This document shows, in pieces, positions 33,129 through 45,001 of a stretch of DNA of 64,000 bases; position 1 is the stretch's first letter; each line of letters opens with the position of its first letter. The translations under genes were made by a program, and so were the position numbers. A model generated the notes under the pieces. It did no database searches and was not told the DNA's origin. It saw nothing but the letters and a program-made list of their open reading frames with translations. The stretch is from Monilinia fructicola (taxonomy: Eukaryota; Ascomycota; Leotiomycetes; Helotiales; Sclerotiniaceae): assembly GCA_008692225.1 (NCBI GenBank), contig VICG01000014.1, positions 806,001 through 870,000 of the forward strand, given 5' to 3'.

Positions 33129-34949
33129 TCATTGTCTCCTCACCATCCCTGCCACCATTGTATCCAACTGCTCCTGTATGGTCTCCTTCAATGTTTCTAG
33201 CCCCTCATCTCTCTCCGCTAATAAGGCCCTAACTTTCTTTTCTGCTCCTTCATCTTCCGCTACCAACCATGCTAAAATAACATCAATCGTCTGCAAACAA
33301 AACAGTCCCGCGTCCAACCTCCTTGATAGCCATTCATCAGCCATTTCCTCTTTTTCTTCCCCATTAAGCCTCGCTTGTTCCTTACGGATCTCGGCATCTA
33401 CAGCCGATACCCGAGTGGCGTATTCTCGACGAAGTTTGACAAGCTTGCCTATCTTTTCATAGTCTTTCTCTACGAATTTCGCAAGTGTCCGGATTCGTCC
33501 AGCTTGATTGGCGGGTAGGAGACGTAAGAGACTTGAGAATATTCCTAGAAGGTGCTCGATAGTTTGACCGTCGACCTTTTTCATGAACATACCGAATATT
33601 ACTTTTAGGCCTGCTGCATCCACCAACTTTTCACATACCTCTGCACCAGTTTGCCCTCCTAAGGCATGATCTAATAGCCTGAGTGCGCGTGATTTGCTCA
33701 TTTTGCCTTCTTTGACCATAATTAAGCAGAGTTCTACACCTTCTGCCTCCACAAATTTTTGTTTCCCTTCTGGCTCATCGACACAGCAGGTTAGAGAGTC
33801 GAACACGTTTTCCACGAATTCTTCTTCCTCGGTTCCTTTGATAGGATCGCGCTTTCTGTATGCGGCCAGGATTTGAAGCAGGAGATCGACGCCGTCTAAT
33901 TCGCAGAGTTTCCGCCGATTGATTGAAGATGATTGTAGAAGAATGGCCATAACTTCCGCTGAGTATTGTTTATTCTGACTCACTGGGGACTCTTTCTTCG
34001 GTATTCGATTCAACAACCAATTTAATATGCTTGTCTCCTGACCAATCTTCTCCGCAAGCGATATCCTCGAGGCCAGATTTTCCAGTACAGACAATGCGTG
34101 ATACACGCCACTTCTATCTGATTCATTGCCTTCATCAAACCTCGCAAAATTCGAAACTAACAGGTCCAATAAATCTGCCTCGATCATAGCATCCACAATT
34201 TGATTCCATTGTTCTTGTTCAGCCTCCACATCTTCGTCTGTAAGCTCGCTGATAATCTCCACTGCATCAATGGCAATGTCCGTATTCTCATGCGCCAGCA
34301 ATCCAACCAAACTCCCAACACACCCCAGCTTCGCAAATTCGCTATATAATTCCGGATGTTCTGATAGAATACTCAGAGCTTTGATATCCGCATCCAAATC
34401 CGCTTCACTTCCCATGAACTTATGCGGCTCACTTTCAAATTTCGCTCTTAATTCCGCATTTTTTGTGATCTTCCTTTCAAAGTTCAAGGCCATCTTCCTT
34501 AGCCATGCCGAATCAATCTTTTCCGGAATAATTTCTGCGCTTTCTTGTCCATCCATATAATCTAATATTTCCGATTCATCTTTTGTGATTCCACCACCGA
34601 AAAACCGTCCCTCCTCGTCATCAGGGATATCTGGTCCATAGTCTTCTTCATCGTCATCAGGTGGAGCCGAGGGTCCAGCTTCAATATCATCATCCTCTTC
34701 TACTGCTGGCTGTTTACCGTTGCTTTTAGCATGACCGTTCGCGGATAATTTTACTGATTTATAGATTTCATCTAATGGACTTCTCAGCAAAAGTTGGCAC
34801 AAGGGAAGAAAATTACAAACTTGGATCTCGAGTAGGTTCTAGTTTGCGCTTATGGCTGGGTAAAGCTGGCTTCTACAGAAAGTCAGATGAGACATTATGA
34901 AAACAGAAGAATAGATGCGAACCTTGAATAATTCATCAATACTTGTCAT
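33129..34949 (-). CDS. Beta-catenin-like protein 1 (CTNNBL1) homologue
   Basis: Armadillo-repeat nuclear protein of 573 residues. In animals CTNNBL1 binds the Prp19/CDC5L complex and acts in pre-mRNA splicing. Exons are 34949-34923, 34872-34821 and 34771-33129. Exon 1 encodes only MTSIDELFK; exon 2 adds KPALPSHKRKLEPTRDP, a basic nuclear-localisation stretch. The acidic segment EEDDDIEAGPSAPPDDDEED precedes FFGGGITKDESEILDYMD, a conserved family signature, then the helical ARM array (for example LSILSEHPELYSEFAKLGCV). The C-terminal helix includes EWLSRRLDAGLFCLQTIDVI. The two introns are 50 and 49 bases; the first has a less common GTTCGC donor but a good CTGAC branch. The gene is divergent from 35512, sharing a 562-base promoter. 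Confidence 0.93.
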
Positions 34950-35511
34950 TGTAACAAATATGATTTCCTCGAGGCTGGAGGCTGCCCTCTTGTATGTGTT
35001 TTATCACAGCGATTTTATCACGACAAAGATCACTGTCATGTAGACAATAAGTTTGTCGAAAGATTGAGGGTATCAGGATCCAGTGGTATAATTTTAGAGT
35101 CGAGTTTGATGTTTGTGATTTGTTTATTTGCTACATTATATATATTTTTTCGGCGCTCCAACAACGCTTCGTGAATGAAGCTCAAACTTGGGCCTTGCTT
35201 AGTCATTAGCATTACTATTCCACTTGTCGTAGACAAGGCTGACCAACCTTAACGTCATCCGTTCATTTTTATTAGAGAAACTGTAGAATCCCTTTGTTAA
35301 CTTTCACATTATTCGCTGTGGTGAATGTTTAAGTAAGGCTACACTAGAAACAAGTAACTGTACCTTTAAAAGGGATATCCGACTTCTATTCTGACCTTGC
35401 ATCAAAGACGGCGGCGGCTGCCTTTGACACAGTTCTAACTGGTCTAAGGCTTCGAAACTCGAGATTCGAAGCTCGCCACATAATTGAGATACCTGACAAA
35501 CAGTAAATATC

Positions 35512-36380
35512 ATGGATCTTTCGGAATCGGGAGGTTTCCTCCCAGATTCTCTTCCCTCCCCCTCCCCAAGCAATGCTTCAGTCAGCTCCACCTCATCCAA
35601 TCTACCACAGCCACGCACGAAACCCCTTCGTGCTGGATCTGCAAAAGAACAAGCTGCAAGACGCTACGTAGAGAACAAATTACTCCATGTCGCAAGGCGT
35701 TATACCAAGAAATTTGAGGACCCCGAGGAGGGAGATACAGTAACCGGTTATGTAAGCATGAAAGAGGTAGCCAATGACCTTTCCGAGATAATCGATGTGT
35801 TATGGCTTTCGGGTACACGTATGTACTTCGCTCTGTGTGCTTTGCCCTGTACCTTGAACTGACTGATATAGCGAATTTGCAAATTCCATATTTACTCAAT
35901 ATTGCCCTCACAATGACTACATACCCCACCAAATTTCCTCCAGCACCAGCTACAACCTTTGCTGTTCTGAGAAAGCTAGATCATGCATTTGCTAGCTTGC
36001 TAAAAGGGGAGGACTATGTTACTGGGGAGATTTTACCGGGATTCATGTCAGGTAGGAGGGCGGGGATGAGCCAGACAGATATGGTTAGATGCAGAAGTAT
36101 AGTCGAGGATACGAGGGTGATGATCGTGGATGTCATGAGTAGTGAAATAGAACCACAACCAGAAACGGAGAACGGTGGTAAACATGACGGAGACGGTGGC
36201 GGTGGCGATGAATTGGGTAACGGAGCTGACAGCATGAATTTGGACGGAGAAGATGACTCTGAATATGACAACGATGAGCTTGCTATGGATATTGCTAGAG
36301 TTTACGAGTCAACCATGATGGAGCTTGGAGAAAGGCTAGAAAGTGGTCCTAGCATCGGGATTGGGCACAATGATTCGTGA
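35512..36380 (+). CDS. Conserved fungal protein of unknown function
   Basis: Predicted 271-residue protein from exons 35512-35818 and 35872-36380; the 53-base intron has donor GTATGT, branch CTGAC and acceptor TAG, and the join reads WLSGT-PNLQIPYLLNIA. The N-terminus is Ser/Pro-rich. The conserved helical core begins at AARRYVENKLLHVARRYTKK and continues through VANDLSEIIDVLWLSG and FAVLRKLDHAFASLL. The tail is acidic and glycine-rich, ending with a second helix around LAMDIARVYESTMMELGERL. No membrane segment or signal peptide is seen. The helical, acidic-tailed design suggests a nuclear or complex-associated subunit, but I do not recognise a named family and give no function. Confidence 0.8.
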
Positions 36381-37478
36381 ATGCAACATAACTTGCACCG
36401 GCGAAAAGTTATCTAAACTATTTTGCGCATGTTTGGTCGAGCCCGAATTTGTTGAACTATGAGTTGACCGGAGAGTTTGCCCCGAGCCAGCGATACTTTT
36501 CGTCAGCTAGTATTCCCATCGAATGAAGCATAATTTCACCTATGTTCAATAGGGTGCAAGGGCGAAAGGTAGCCATGAAAGTCTGGCAATTGGCTATAAA
36601 TGAACTTCCTCCTGAGAACAAAAATACCCGTGAGCCTGAAAATCTGTTCCGACTGCTGCAGTCATGATCGCGATGAGTTGTCATAGGTAACAATTGCTTA
36701 GGGTAAGGGAGGGGGCTCGCAAAGGCAGTATTGATAGACGCAATGAGCGGATTTGTGGAGGTGAGAAAGGGTCGTTGATATCAAAGTTCCATCCCATCTC
36801 GTAAGAGATATTGGTACTACGGCACAGAGACGCCGACCATTATCGGTGTTGGGCTTTGGGTTGTGGAACCCCCTCTGATGAGAAGGTACGTGTCTGGCTT
36901 TAGTGGAGCTCAGAAGTACAGAGATCAGAGACAGCAGTGAATCCATCTGCCTTATAATTTTGTAAAGTCATATCCGGCCTTTGCATAGATGGAGTTGTAT
37001 TTGTGGTAGCATTGAATGAATTTGTATCATCTCTTTCAAGCTACCAATTGTATCTTTTCGCCTGCAAGCTCATAGCGCCATGATCACCAGCTGCTCTACT
37101 GTGATATGAATTTTAGACAAAGATATGACTTTGAGTGCAATAATTCCAAATAAATTTGTGGTTGTTGTCAATTTCCCCATTCGCACCAGAGGCTTGTTGA
37201 TTGGCGTCGATAATGAATTAATGTGGCGAATAAATCATTAGCCAAATCCCGAACCAGAAGTTTTGTTGCACTTTTTAAATGGATGTGCTGGTTATCAAAA
37301 CCAGCCTAAAGAACGATGGATGTATTTGTTAAATCTGGTGTGGAATCTCTCCAAAGCTTTGACTCAAGGATTCAAGCCAAGCGATCAATCAAAACCCATG
37401 GAAGTATCAGGATGAAGATTCGAAACGCCAATACCTGAGCCAAGTTGTGTAAAAAAACAATATCCCAAGTGCTCGAAT
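36381..37478. other. Intergenic region between convergent genes
   Basis: 1.1 kb of 3'-flanking sequence between a plus-strand and a minus-strand gene. Short frames only; no repeat of note and no RNA gene recognised. Confidence 0.55.
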
Positions 37479-38830
37479 CTACCAAACCCCTTGAACTCCC
37501 TCATTCTCAATTTTCTCTTTAATGTTTCTAACCCAAAGAATTTCAATCCCCTCTCCCAGCCCACCATACCATGGGCCTTCCTGTTCATTCCTCTTCGCCA
37601 CGTCAAAATCCACTCGCTCCATCGTCCATCCCTTCTTTTTACACATCTCTACGAAGATCGCATACGTCTCGGCGTTACGTATCGTAGAGGAGATTAACAT
37701 CTCGACTTGTGGGTATAGATCGAAGAGATCCTCAAGGGTGGCAATCAAAGAAGGAATTACATCGGGGGAATATATCACATCAGCGGCAAGAATGAGGTCC
37801 AGTGGTGTTTGGTTTGGTCCTGCGGCAGATGTTGAGCTGGAAGATGAAGATTTTGAAGATAAGAATTCGGAAAATGTCTCGAATTCTCCGGATGGAAGTA
37901 CGTGACCCCATGTAAGTTCACACGTGCTTGTCTTATTCGTCGCATTTTGAGATGCTGTAGGTGTAATGGCATCGGTCAAATTGTTGAGAAATAAACTTGT
38001 GTTCATCAGAATCAATGTTTCGGGGCTTCCATCGGTAGCTAGGACATGCTTTGCTGAGAGATACTTGGCGCATAGGATTGAAATAAATCCAGTACCGCAA
38101 CCGAGTTCGAGGATTGTTTTGTCAGAAACAAGGTGAGGATTGAGGGAGATGTAAGTTGAGAGATGAAGAGCGGCTTCCCATGTGCGGAGCCCTGTGGTTC
38201 CAGAACCAGAGAGAAGAGAGGCCGATTCGAGAATGGTTATAGTAGGAGCTTGGGGGGTTGGAGATGCAGAGGTAGAAGGAACAGGGGGAAGAGAGGAGAG
38301 GGTATATGTTACATAAGACTGTTGCTGCGCAGCTGTGGCTTCTGAGGGGACGGGAGTAGAGAGAAGAATAGAAAGATAGCTCATGAGATTATCTGATATA
38401 CCCTGGAGAAGAAAGAGATATTGTCAGACAATTGAAAGGAAGAAAATGACGAAAACGTAGAAAGGATTGCAGCATGTATGATTCTTACTGAATCTGTGTA
38501 CCAGTTACATGTACAATGTATGATTAAGTAGAAGGAAAAATGCATCAAATGCATACCTACTTGTTCTTCCCAATCGTGAATACTTTTCTCGATTTTTCTC
38601 GTTAACTCTTTTAAAGTTTTGAGTTGATATCTTTGAGGCGGAGGGTACTCTAACACATTTTCCTTGAACAATCTCGAGTAGATTTCTTCCTGAAAAGTTT
38701 CATCTTGGAGATATTCTTCATCCGGGTAATCAAGATTTGGAAGAAGTTGAAGATATTGTCGACAAAATCGATCCAGTTGATTGTTCCTATGAGACGAGAG
38801 CTCTTTCTGGCTCTCTGCATCCATTTTCAT
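37479..38830 (-). CDS. EFM3: Protein-lysine methyltransferase, EFM3/FAM86 type
   Basis: Class I SAM-dependent methyltransferase of family 16, 397 residues. The yeast EFM3 and human FAM86A proteins methylate a lysine of elongation factor 2. Exon 1 (38830-38561) encodes the family-specific N-domain, including QLDRFCRQYLQLLPNL and RYQLKTLKELTRKIEKSIHD. A 158-base intron joins 38402 to give DWEEQ-GISDNLMSYL. Downstream are GLRTWEAALHLSTYI, motif I ILELGCGTGF at about 187-196, the acidic post-I loop ATDGSPETL, and LDLILAADVIYSPDVIPSL, the post-motif II region of these enzymes. ATG 38830 was preferred over ATG 38824, two codons later; either is possible. It is divergent from the ribosomal protein gene RPS24, with 408 bases between. 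Confidence 0.88.
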
Positions 38831-39238
38831 CCTCACAACAGAATCCTTGAACAGTACTTCACAACTTGATGAAATGCTGTGATAGAAGGCAATCACTCGA
38901 TTATTTGTGGCTGAGAGAATGTTGACTCTGGTTGTTGGTGGTTCAAGGTCAGGTAAACTTGTACCACCCTTGAAAAGTGCGTACCAGAGTGGTCATTAAG
39001 GCCACAATTCTAAGGCATTCACATAGGGTTTATAACCTTCTCGGATCCACTGCTTCGCACATTTCTAGTGCTTACCTAATCATTATCTTAGCGCATTTTG
39101 GCTTACCGAATTGTGTGTGAGCCTCTCGAACTTTTCTGCAATCCTTTCAAACGACAGCGACATCCATCGACAATCTATACCACGACAACTGTCTCGAAAT
39201 ATCGTAGACAGGCTGATCGATTTAGATAATCGCAAAAA

Positions 39239-39866
39239 ATGGCCGACAATAACGCCCCCGTTACGCTGCGAACGCGCAAATTTATTCGCAACCCTCTCCT
39301 CGGCCGCAGACAAATGGTCGTGTAAGTCACAATCATTTCTATCGAATTCGCCACCCACTTCGAGTTATAATTGTAATGGGAGAATGCCATTAGTTTATCA
39401 GGAGGGACAAGGGACATGCAAGAACTGGAAGGCTGATGATGGATTTTTCAATTTAGTGACATCCTCCACCCAAACCGTGCCAACATCTCCAAGGATGAGC
39501 TCAGAAGCAAACTCGCCGAACTCTACAAGGCTAGCCAAGACCAAGTGAACGTTTTCGGTCTTCGCACCCAATTCGGTGGTGGAAAGACCACTGGTTTCGC
39601 TCTTGTCTACGATTCTCCAGAGGCATTGAAGAAATTCGAACCCCACTACAGATTGGTCCGTGTTGGATTTGCTACAAAGATCGAGAAGGCCAGCAGACAA
39701 CAACGTATGTTACAGTCCTTTCCCGGGTTTGCGAAAATGCTTGAGTGGGCGTTACTTTTGAATTGATACTGACATTTGATGGAATCTAGGCAAGCAACGC
39801 AAGAACAGACAAAAGACCCTCAGAGGAACTGCGAAGGTCAAGGGTGCCAAGAAGAAGAAGGAGTAG
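39239..39866 (+). CDS. RPS24: Ribosomal protein eS24 (40S)
   Basis: Structural protein of the small ribosomal subunit, 135 residues, the normal length for fungal eS24. Exons 39239-39321, 39457-39704 and 39790-39866 join as [18 protein letters not shown] and [18 protein letters not shown]. Conserved landmarks are [38 protein letters not shown], and a basic C-tail ending KGAKKKKE. Introns of 135 and 85 bases have GTAAGT and GTATGT donors. The first intron was checked for a C/D snoRNA and none was evident. Expression should be high and growth-regulated, as for other ribosomal protein genes. Confidence 0.97.
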
Positions 39867-42800
39867 AGCACTCGCTTCAAATTGGGGTGGGAAATGGTTG
39901 GTGTTGCTGGACCTGGGGATTGGCTATGTGCTTTGTACGCATCTGCATCGATCCTCCATCGTATCATGCTTTGGTGTAATTAGGGAACGAGAATAGAGGC
40001 ATGATATCATGAAACCTCGAATCGATCTCTATTAGGTCCTACACTACACATTTCAATCACGGTGTTTTGCTCGTTCATTACGAACTCTGGTTTATGTGCA
40101 GTATGGTCATGGGTGATATAAAAATGGAAATGTGCGTTTGCAACCTGGAGGTTATCATTTCCCAAAAATCTACTTTTTCTTACATCGCTTTCTGCCACCT
40201 TCTCTGTCTCAATGATATCATTGCAGTATGGTCACAAACTATCATCTGCACAGATGCCCCTGACCGATTCTGCAAGCGCTTTTTGACATGTCATATTCTG
40301 CAATTTACCTTCTGTCAACGAAGTTTGCCTCGTTACTCGTATGCCGCCACAAACTTTTTTGAATATTTCAAGCTGAATTACCCCATATTTCCCCCCTTTT
40401 TATCTTACAAACTACATTGCATACTGCAAGCGAAATCGTATCAAGTAGGTATTGTTCCGTATTTCGTTTCGGTCCGTACCTCTCTCTTTCGGTGTTTGAA
40501 TCTCACTTCCTGTATATGTTCATCTGCGTTTTTGTGGAGATGAGGAACATTTCCATGTTTTACAAGCACTGGTACCCTAAGACTACCCAGGTAGCTTGTG
40601 GTTCTTTGCGTTTCACGTAACTGCTAGAGATGAGAGAATGGCATATCTCACATGTTGAGAGGACACAATTGACTTATGTGACCAAGAAAGAACGAAATTT
40701 TCATCATGAATAGCACAAATGGAATGTTCTGGACCTAAATCGACAAAAAGTCATATCTCATGGACTTTAGGTTCGGCTCGTGGGTTTCCCGAACTGTTCC
40801 TCAGGGAGAAGCATCCGGAGGCTCGGTCTCATTTACCATGAGGTTTGGACAAGTGACAGTGTTGGAATGTACCCTAATAGGGTATGGAGTAGAGATTGGC
40901 GTTCAAGATATCATATATCATCTCACCTTAACAATTTCAACTACATACAAACATGGGATATAGCAAGACCTTTCCCTACCCTTTGACACATGCTGATTGC
41001 GGTTCATTCTGATAGTGATTGTGACTTGTGCTTGCGAATTTGAATGCGCACGCCAAGATAACTCTGGTACCTTGTACTGTACAATGACATGAGGTTCATC
41101 CAAAGTAATCTGCTGTGCTTCACTAGTACTGAGAAACCCTAAAATGAGACATGAATTGTACAAACCAATGCAGTGCTTATCCGGTCTCCAACGTCCAACT
41201 TTCTCTACCAAGACCCTGACTTTGCCCCCGGAAAATGATCAACGCAGAAGAGCCAGACATAACGCTTCATTCTTCACCGTACCCCAAACCTACAAGGTGG
41301 GTGGGGTCCATTTTCTGTTGTGTAACTTTGTGTAACGCTCTTTTCTCTTAAAAGCGCCTTCTGTGGCACGACGCCGTTTAAACTGCTGATGGCTGCTAAC
41401 GCTACATCTACTGCCGTACAAGGTTCGAGGAATGTTTATAATTGGTGTGGGGAGCTGATGAGAGTCGCACCCGGATTTTATTTCTGAAATGAAAATTTTG
41501 GTATGCTGCCAAGGGATCTCTCGATTCTGTGCTCATTTTGTTTCGCCTTCGGGCCCCGACATGATGGCATAGGCAGGGAAAGATAGTTTGGGTCGACAGC
41601 TGTGGTATTGTGATCAAGAGACACAGTAAGATATGTTCTATTTGGCCAAATTAAGGGTTATGTGAATAGAATGATTATGATTATTAATAAATCTGACTAC
41701 TATCAGCAAGTTGCTGCGTGAACCCGACAGTGACTAGAAATGTATGATGTATCTAACGTCTAGAGAAGCGCATACAATGCGCATTAGCAATACTTGAACA
41801 TCGACCGCATTGATAGCAACATGTATCGTAGGACAAACACTCTTGTCACCAACAACCACACCACAATTGATATCCAGGAACTTCGAAATGTCAACACCAT
41901 TTACAAGTGAGCTCATGTTAAAGCCGATGCTCAAATCTCTCTCAGCTTCCGCAACTCGTTCTCTGTATTTTCTTGCCCCATGCCCATGGTGACAACCGAG
42001 AGAAAAGAAAGAGGACGAGAAGGAAAAGATACATGGCGAGAAACTCCTTCTCCACCTTTTTTGCTCATCGTTACACATTTTCTTGTCCACTCGCCATAAA
42101 TTACTAATGTGAATCCAAAGAAATAAATTTCAAATAATGACAAAATACCACACTGTAGATACTTTTTTGGCCGCACTCCGTCTCCATCCATCTCGCCCCT
42201 TCTTCACAGTAAATACTCCCCCGCCGAGAAATCCATAACACACTTGCCATTCAATCAAAGATTGTGTTGAAAACTCAATCTTGAAGTCAAACTCAACCTC
42301 GAGATGATATCAACGATAGCACAGCAATATCCATCTATCATCCTCTAATCCCGTAATCTCCCTCTGTTTTGTGCATTCCCCTCCCCCCACGCCCCCAAGC
42401 GCGCACTTTGAGAGCTCTTACAGTTTTCAAGTGTCCCTTCTTCCAATACGCATTCCGTGTCTCTGCCGAGACCTTCCAATGCAGTTGTATTCTCATCCCA
42501 TTTTCCCGTACTGCATAAGTCCATTACAGCTGTCTCCTCCAGGCGAATTTCCGAGCTCTTGCGGCATCCATGATCGATTCAAAAAAGAAGTAAAAAATTA
42601 GAAAATGAGCAAGTGCGCACCAGCGGCTCCTACAAGTAGCCTGGGATATATGAAAATGATGAGTAGTCGACATGGATTGAGATAAAGCGAAGTAGAAGTA
42701 ATAATGAAAACGCCATCTCCCATCCATCTCCCACCTCTTCCAGCCCCTACCCCCTTTTTTTTAAGTATATTTTGTCTTGCCCCGATTTCGCCATAAATAT

Positions 42801-43019
42801 GTTGAGCCAAAAAACAATACGAAGTTGTAAAAAAAAACCCGATTTAATTAAAAATAAAATATGAAATCAAACCAGTTGTAGGTGCCGTAGGTCCCCATGC
42901 AAACAGTATTCTCATGCGTCGAAATACTGTAAGAATGTTTTTTGGAATCTCCGGCTTGAAATGATCAATGAATGATGAGAATTTTCTTGTTTGTGGATGG
43001 AAAAGTCGAGGTATCCAAA
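39867..43019. other. 3.1-kb gene-free region between convergent genes
   Basis: No supported gene. Open frames at 40067-40543 and 41734-42090 were examined and have no domain, codon pattern or splice partner. The last kilobase (42240-42800) is CT-rich on the plus strand (AG-rich on the minus), and 42828-42860 is A-rich. Part may be 3' UTR of the minus-strand transcription factor. Confidence 0.5.
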
Positions 43020-45001
43020 TTATCTCGAAATGCTCGAGACATATTCCCCTAGGTGTGGCAGACCATCGCTTTGAACTTGTGGGATGTGTAAGGAGTGTTG
43101 GAGGAGACTATGACTCTGCATACCGACTGGAGTACTGGGTCGCGGATACTGACTTGACGTACTTGGAACGTATGATTGTCCATTTGATAATAGACTACCG
43201 TTGTTGCTAGACTTTCGATTGTTAGCCGCCCATGAATTCTCAGTGGTGTTGGTTTGACTACTCTGTCGGCTCTTGGGGGTGTCGCTTCCCATACTTGTTC
43301 CATACCGGTTCATGTCCGTGGTGGAATTATTGGTCTGGGAGTAGTAAGGAGTGCTACTGTGATTTGAGGTGTCATAAATCTCGGTATCTTGCTGTACTAT
43401 GGAAAGTTGATGCGCTGAACTATATGCCATTTCTGCTGCAGCAGTTGTAATTTCTTGGCTGCTGCTGGTGGGAACAGTCATATATGAGTTGACCAGAGGC
43501 ATTTGGATTGAAGTCCCGTTCATTTTCCCGGAACTCCCCATGCTTGGGTTCATGAATCCGTACGATTGCATTGAGATCTGAGAACTCGTAGTGCCATCGT
43601 TCGTGGATCTATACTGTCTATTCACACTAGGAGGAACTGGCAGAAGCCTTTCGCCGACATTGGTGACATTAAGAGCGGTTTGTGGGACAGGAGAAGCACT
43701 GGCACCGCCATAAGATGGAAGACTTGCAGCACCTGTGACGCAGAAGTTCTTCGATTCTGAGTCGACCATTGAGCGCGTATGGTAGCTTTGATAGGGATTT
43801 TGAGTATAGTTTGCATTCTGACCATAATTTGCGGCTGCTTCTGAGTCCAAATACATAGGAGCTGAAGGGTTTCCCCGTGTGCGCCCATTATTATGGGCCG
43901 GATAACTGGACACAGAGACGGGATCCTGTGTGGCAACCTGAAATGTGTTTGGGCTTGACAAATTATAATCAGCGGGCTCTTCGGCGTAGGGCTCATAAGC
44001 AATTCCGAGGAGCCTGGCCCCTTGATAGCCATAGCTGGGGTCATTCGCCTGACGATAGTTCATACTATCTGGACCAAAATTGACGGTTTGTGAAGCCTGG
44101 TAGTAATTGCTGAAGTGGGCATTAGAAGGTGTCCGGTACATCGATCGCGAATTATCCTCGAAGCGTTCCGGTGGCAGGTCCTGTGCTTGCTCTAATTGCA
44201 TAGCGGTCACCTACATTACTGGAGTCAGTATTTGTAATTGTGAATAGGAAGCTGGTAGCAAGTACTCTCAAAAATATACATGGTTCTGTGCTAGAATTCT
44301 TGCAATGGTAACAAGGCCTGCCATTGTCTTCTCCGCTGCATTTGATTTTGCGCTTTCGGCATCTTTGACACTATAGGGTAAACTGGTCAGCCAACGCGAA
44401 CGGAGTCGCGAGAAATTTGAGGCGTAGTCAACAAAGAAATGGCTGGCATACTGCTACTTGAATTCTGCGTCTCATGGGATGGCCGGGTTCAATATTTTCT
44501 GACCCATGGTCACCATTGCGTCCATCACTGTAGCTTCGCGACGCGTGTGGGTGTTCTGATCGTTCTTGAGCAAGCGGATAGCTCAGACCTCGTGGGCCAT
44601 GTCGGTGGAAGGTAGGTACCTCCTCAGGATAATATCCTCCGGTTACCATCTAAGTTTTATAAGTATTATGGGACGTCTTTCAGACCTCAATCGGCGCACC
44701 TCCTGGCTTACCTTCGAAAGTTGTTTGAGATATTTGAGCTTTGAATATTTGTAAGTGGTTGGATCAACTTGTGTACAAAAACAAATGTGTCAAGCTTCAA
44801 TAGGATCCGAGATGAATCAAGGACCTGGAGTTTATCAAATCCTAGGGCTGTCAGGCGAAAGCAAGCATGTTATAATACGTACGACAGAATTTGCGATGTT
44901 TGCTCTTCATCAAAACCTTTCCTGCATACTAATGATGTTAGTTGAGTTGATATATGATCAAATTACTCAAAATAATCTTGTTTAGCTTTGTAATACTCCA
45001 T
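43020..45001 (-). CDS. Zn2Cys6 transcription factor
   Basis: Binuclear zinc cluster regulator. Well-supported exons are 44649-44452, 44370-44266 and 44210-43020. The cluster is created by splicing: RRRIQVA joins CQRCRKRKIKCSGED, then PCYHCKNSSTEPC, giving C-x2-C-x6-C-x8-C-x2-C-x7-C. The long C-terminus is Ser/Asn/Gln/Tyr-rich (Tyr-Gly-Gln and SSTPYYSQTNNSTT segments) and probably an activation region. ATG 44649 sits immediately after a TTAG acceptor, so it is probably not the true start. An exon 44767-44712 reads DPTTYKYSKLKYLKQLSK in frame into it. Two further short exons, 45001-44967 (MEYYKAKQDYFE) and 44921-44883 (KGFDEEQTSQIL), splice together through a CTAAC branch. The junction between 44883 and 44767 is out of phase by one base as read. 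The target genes are unknown. Confidence 0.82.

Noticed and set aside
39322..39456. C/D snoRNA in the first RPS24 intron
   Set aside because: A TGATGA-like box lies near the 3' end instead of the 5' end and no matching D box was seen in order.
41440..41530. Possible tRNA (GGGTGCGACTCTC resembles a T-loop on the minus strand)
   Set aside because: No acceptor pairing, no A box at the right distance and the T-loop lacks TTCGA.
41734..42090. 118-codon minus-strand frame
   Set aside because: No homology-like motif, no neighbouring exon and composition like intergenic sequence.
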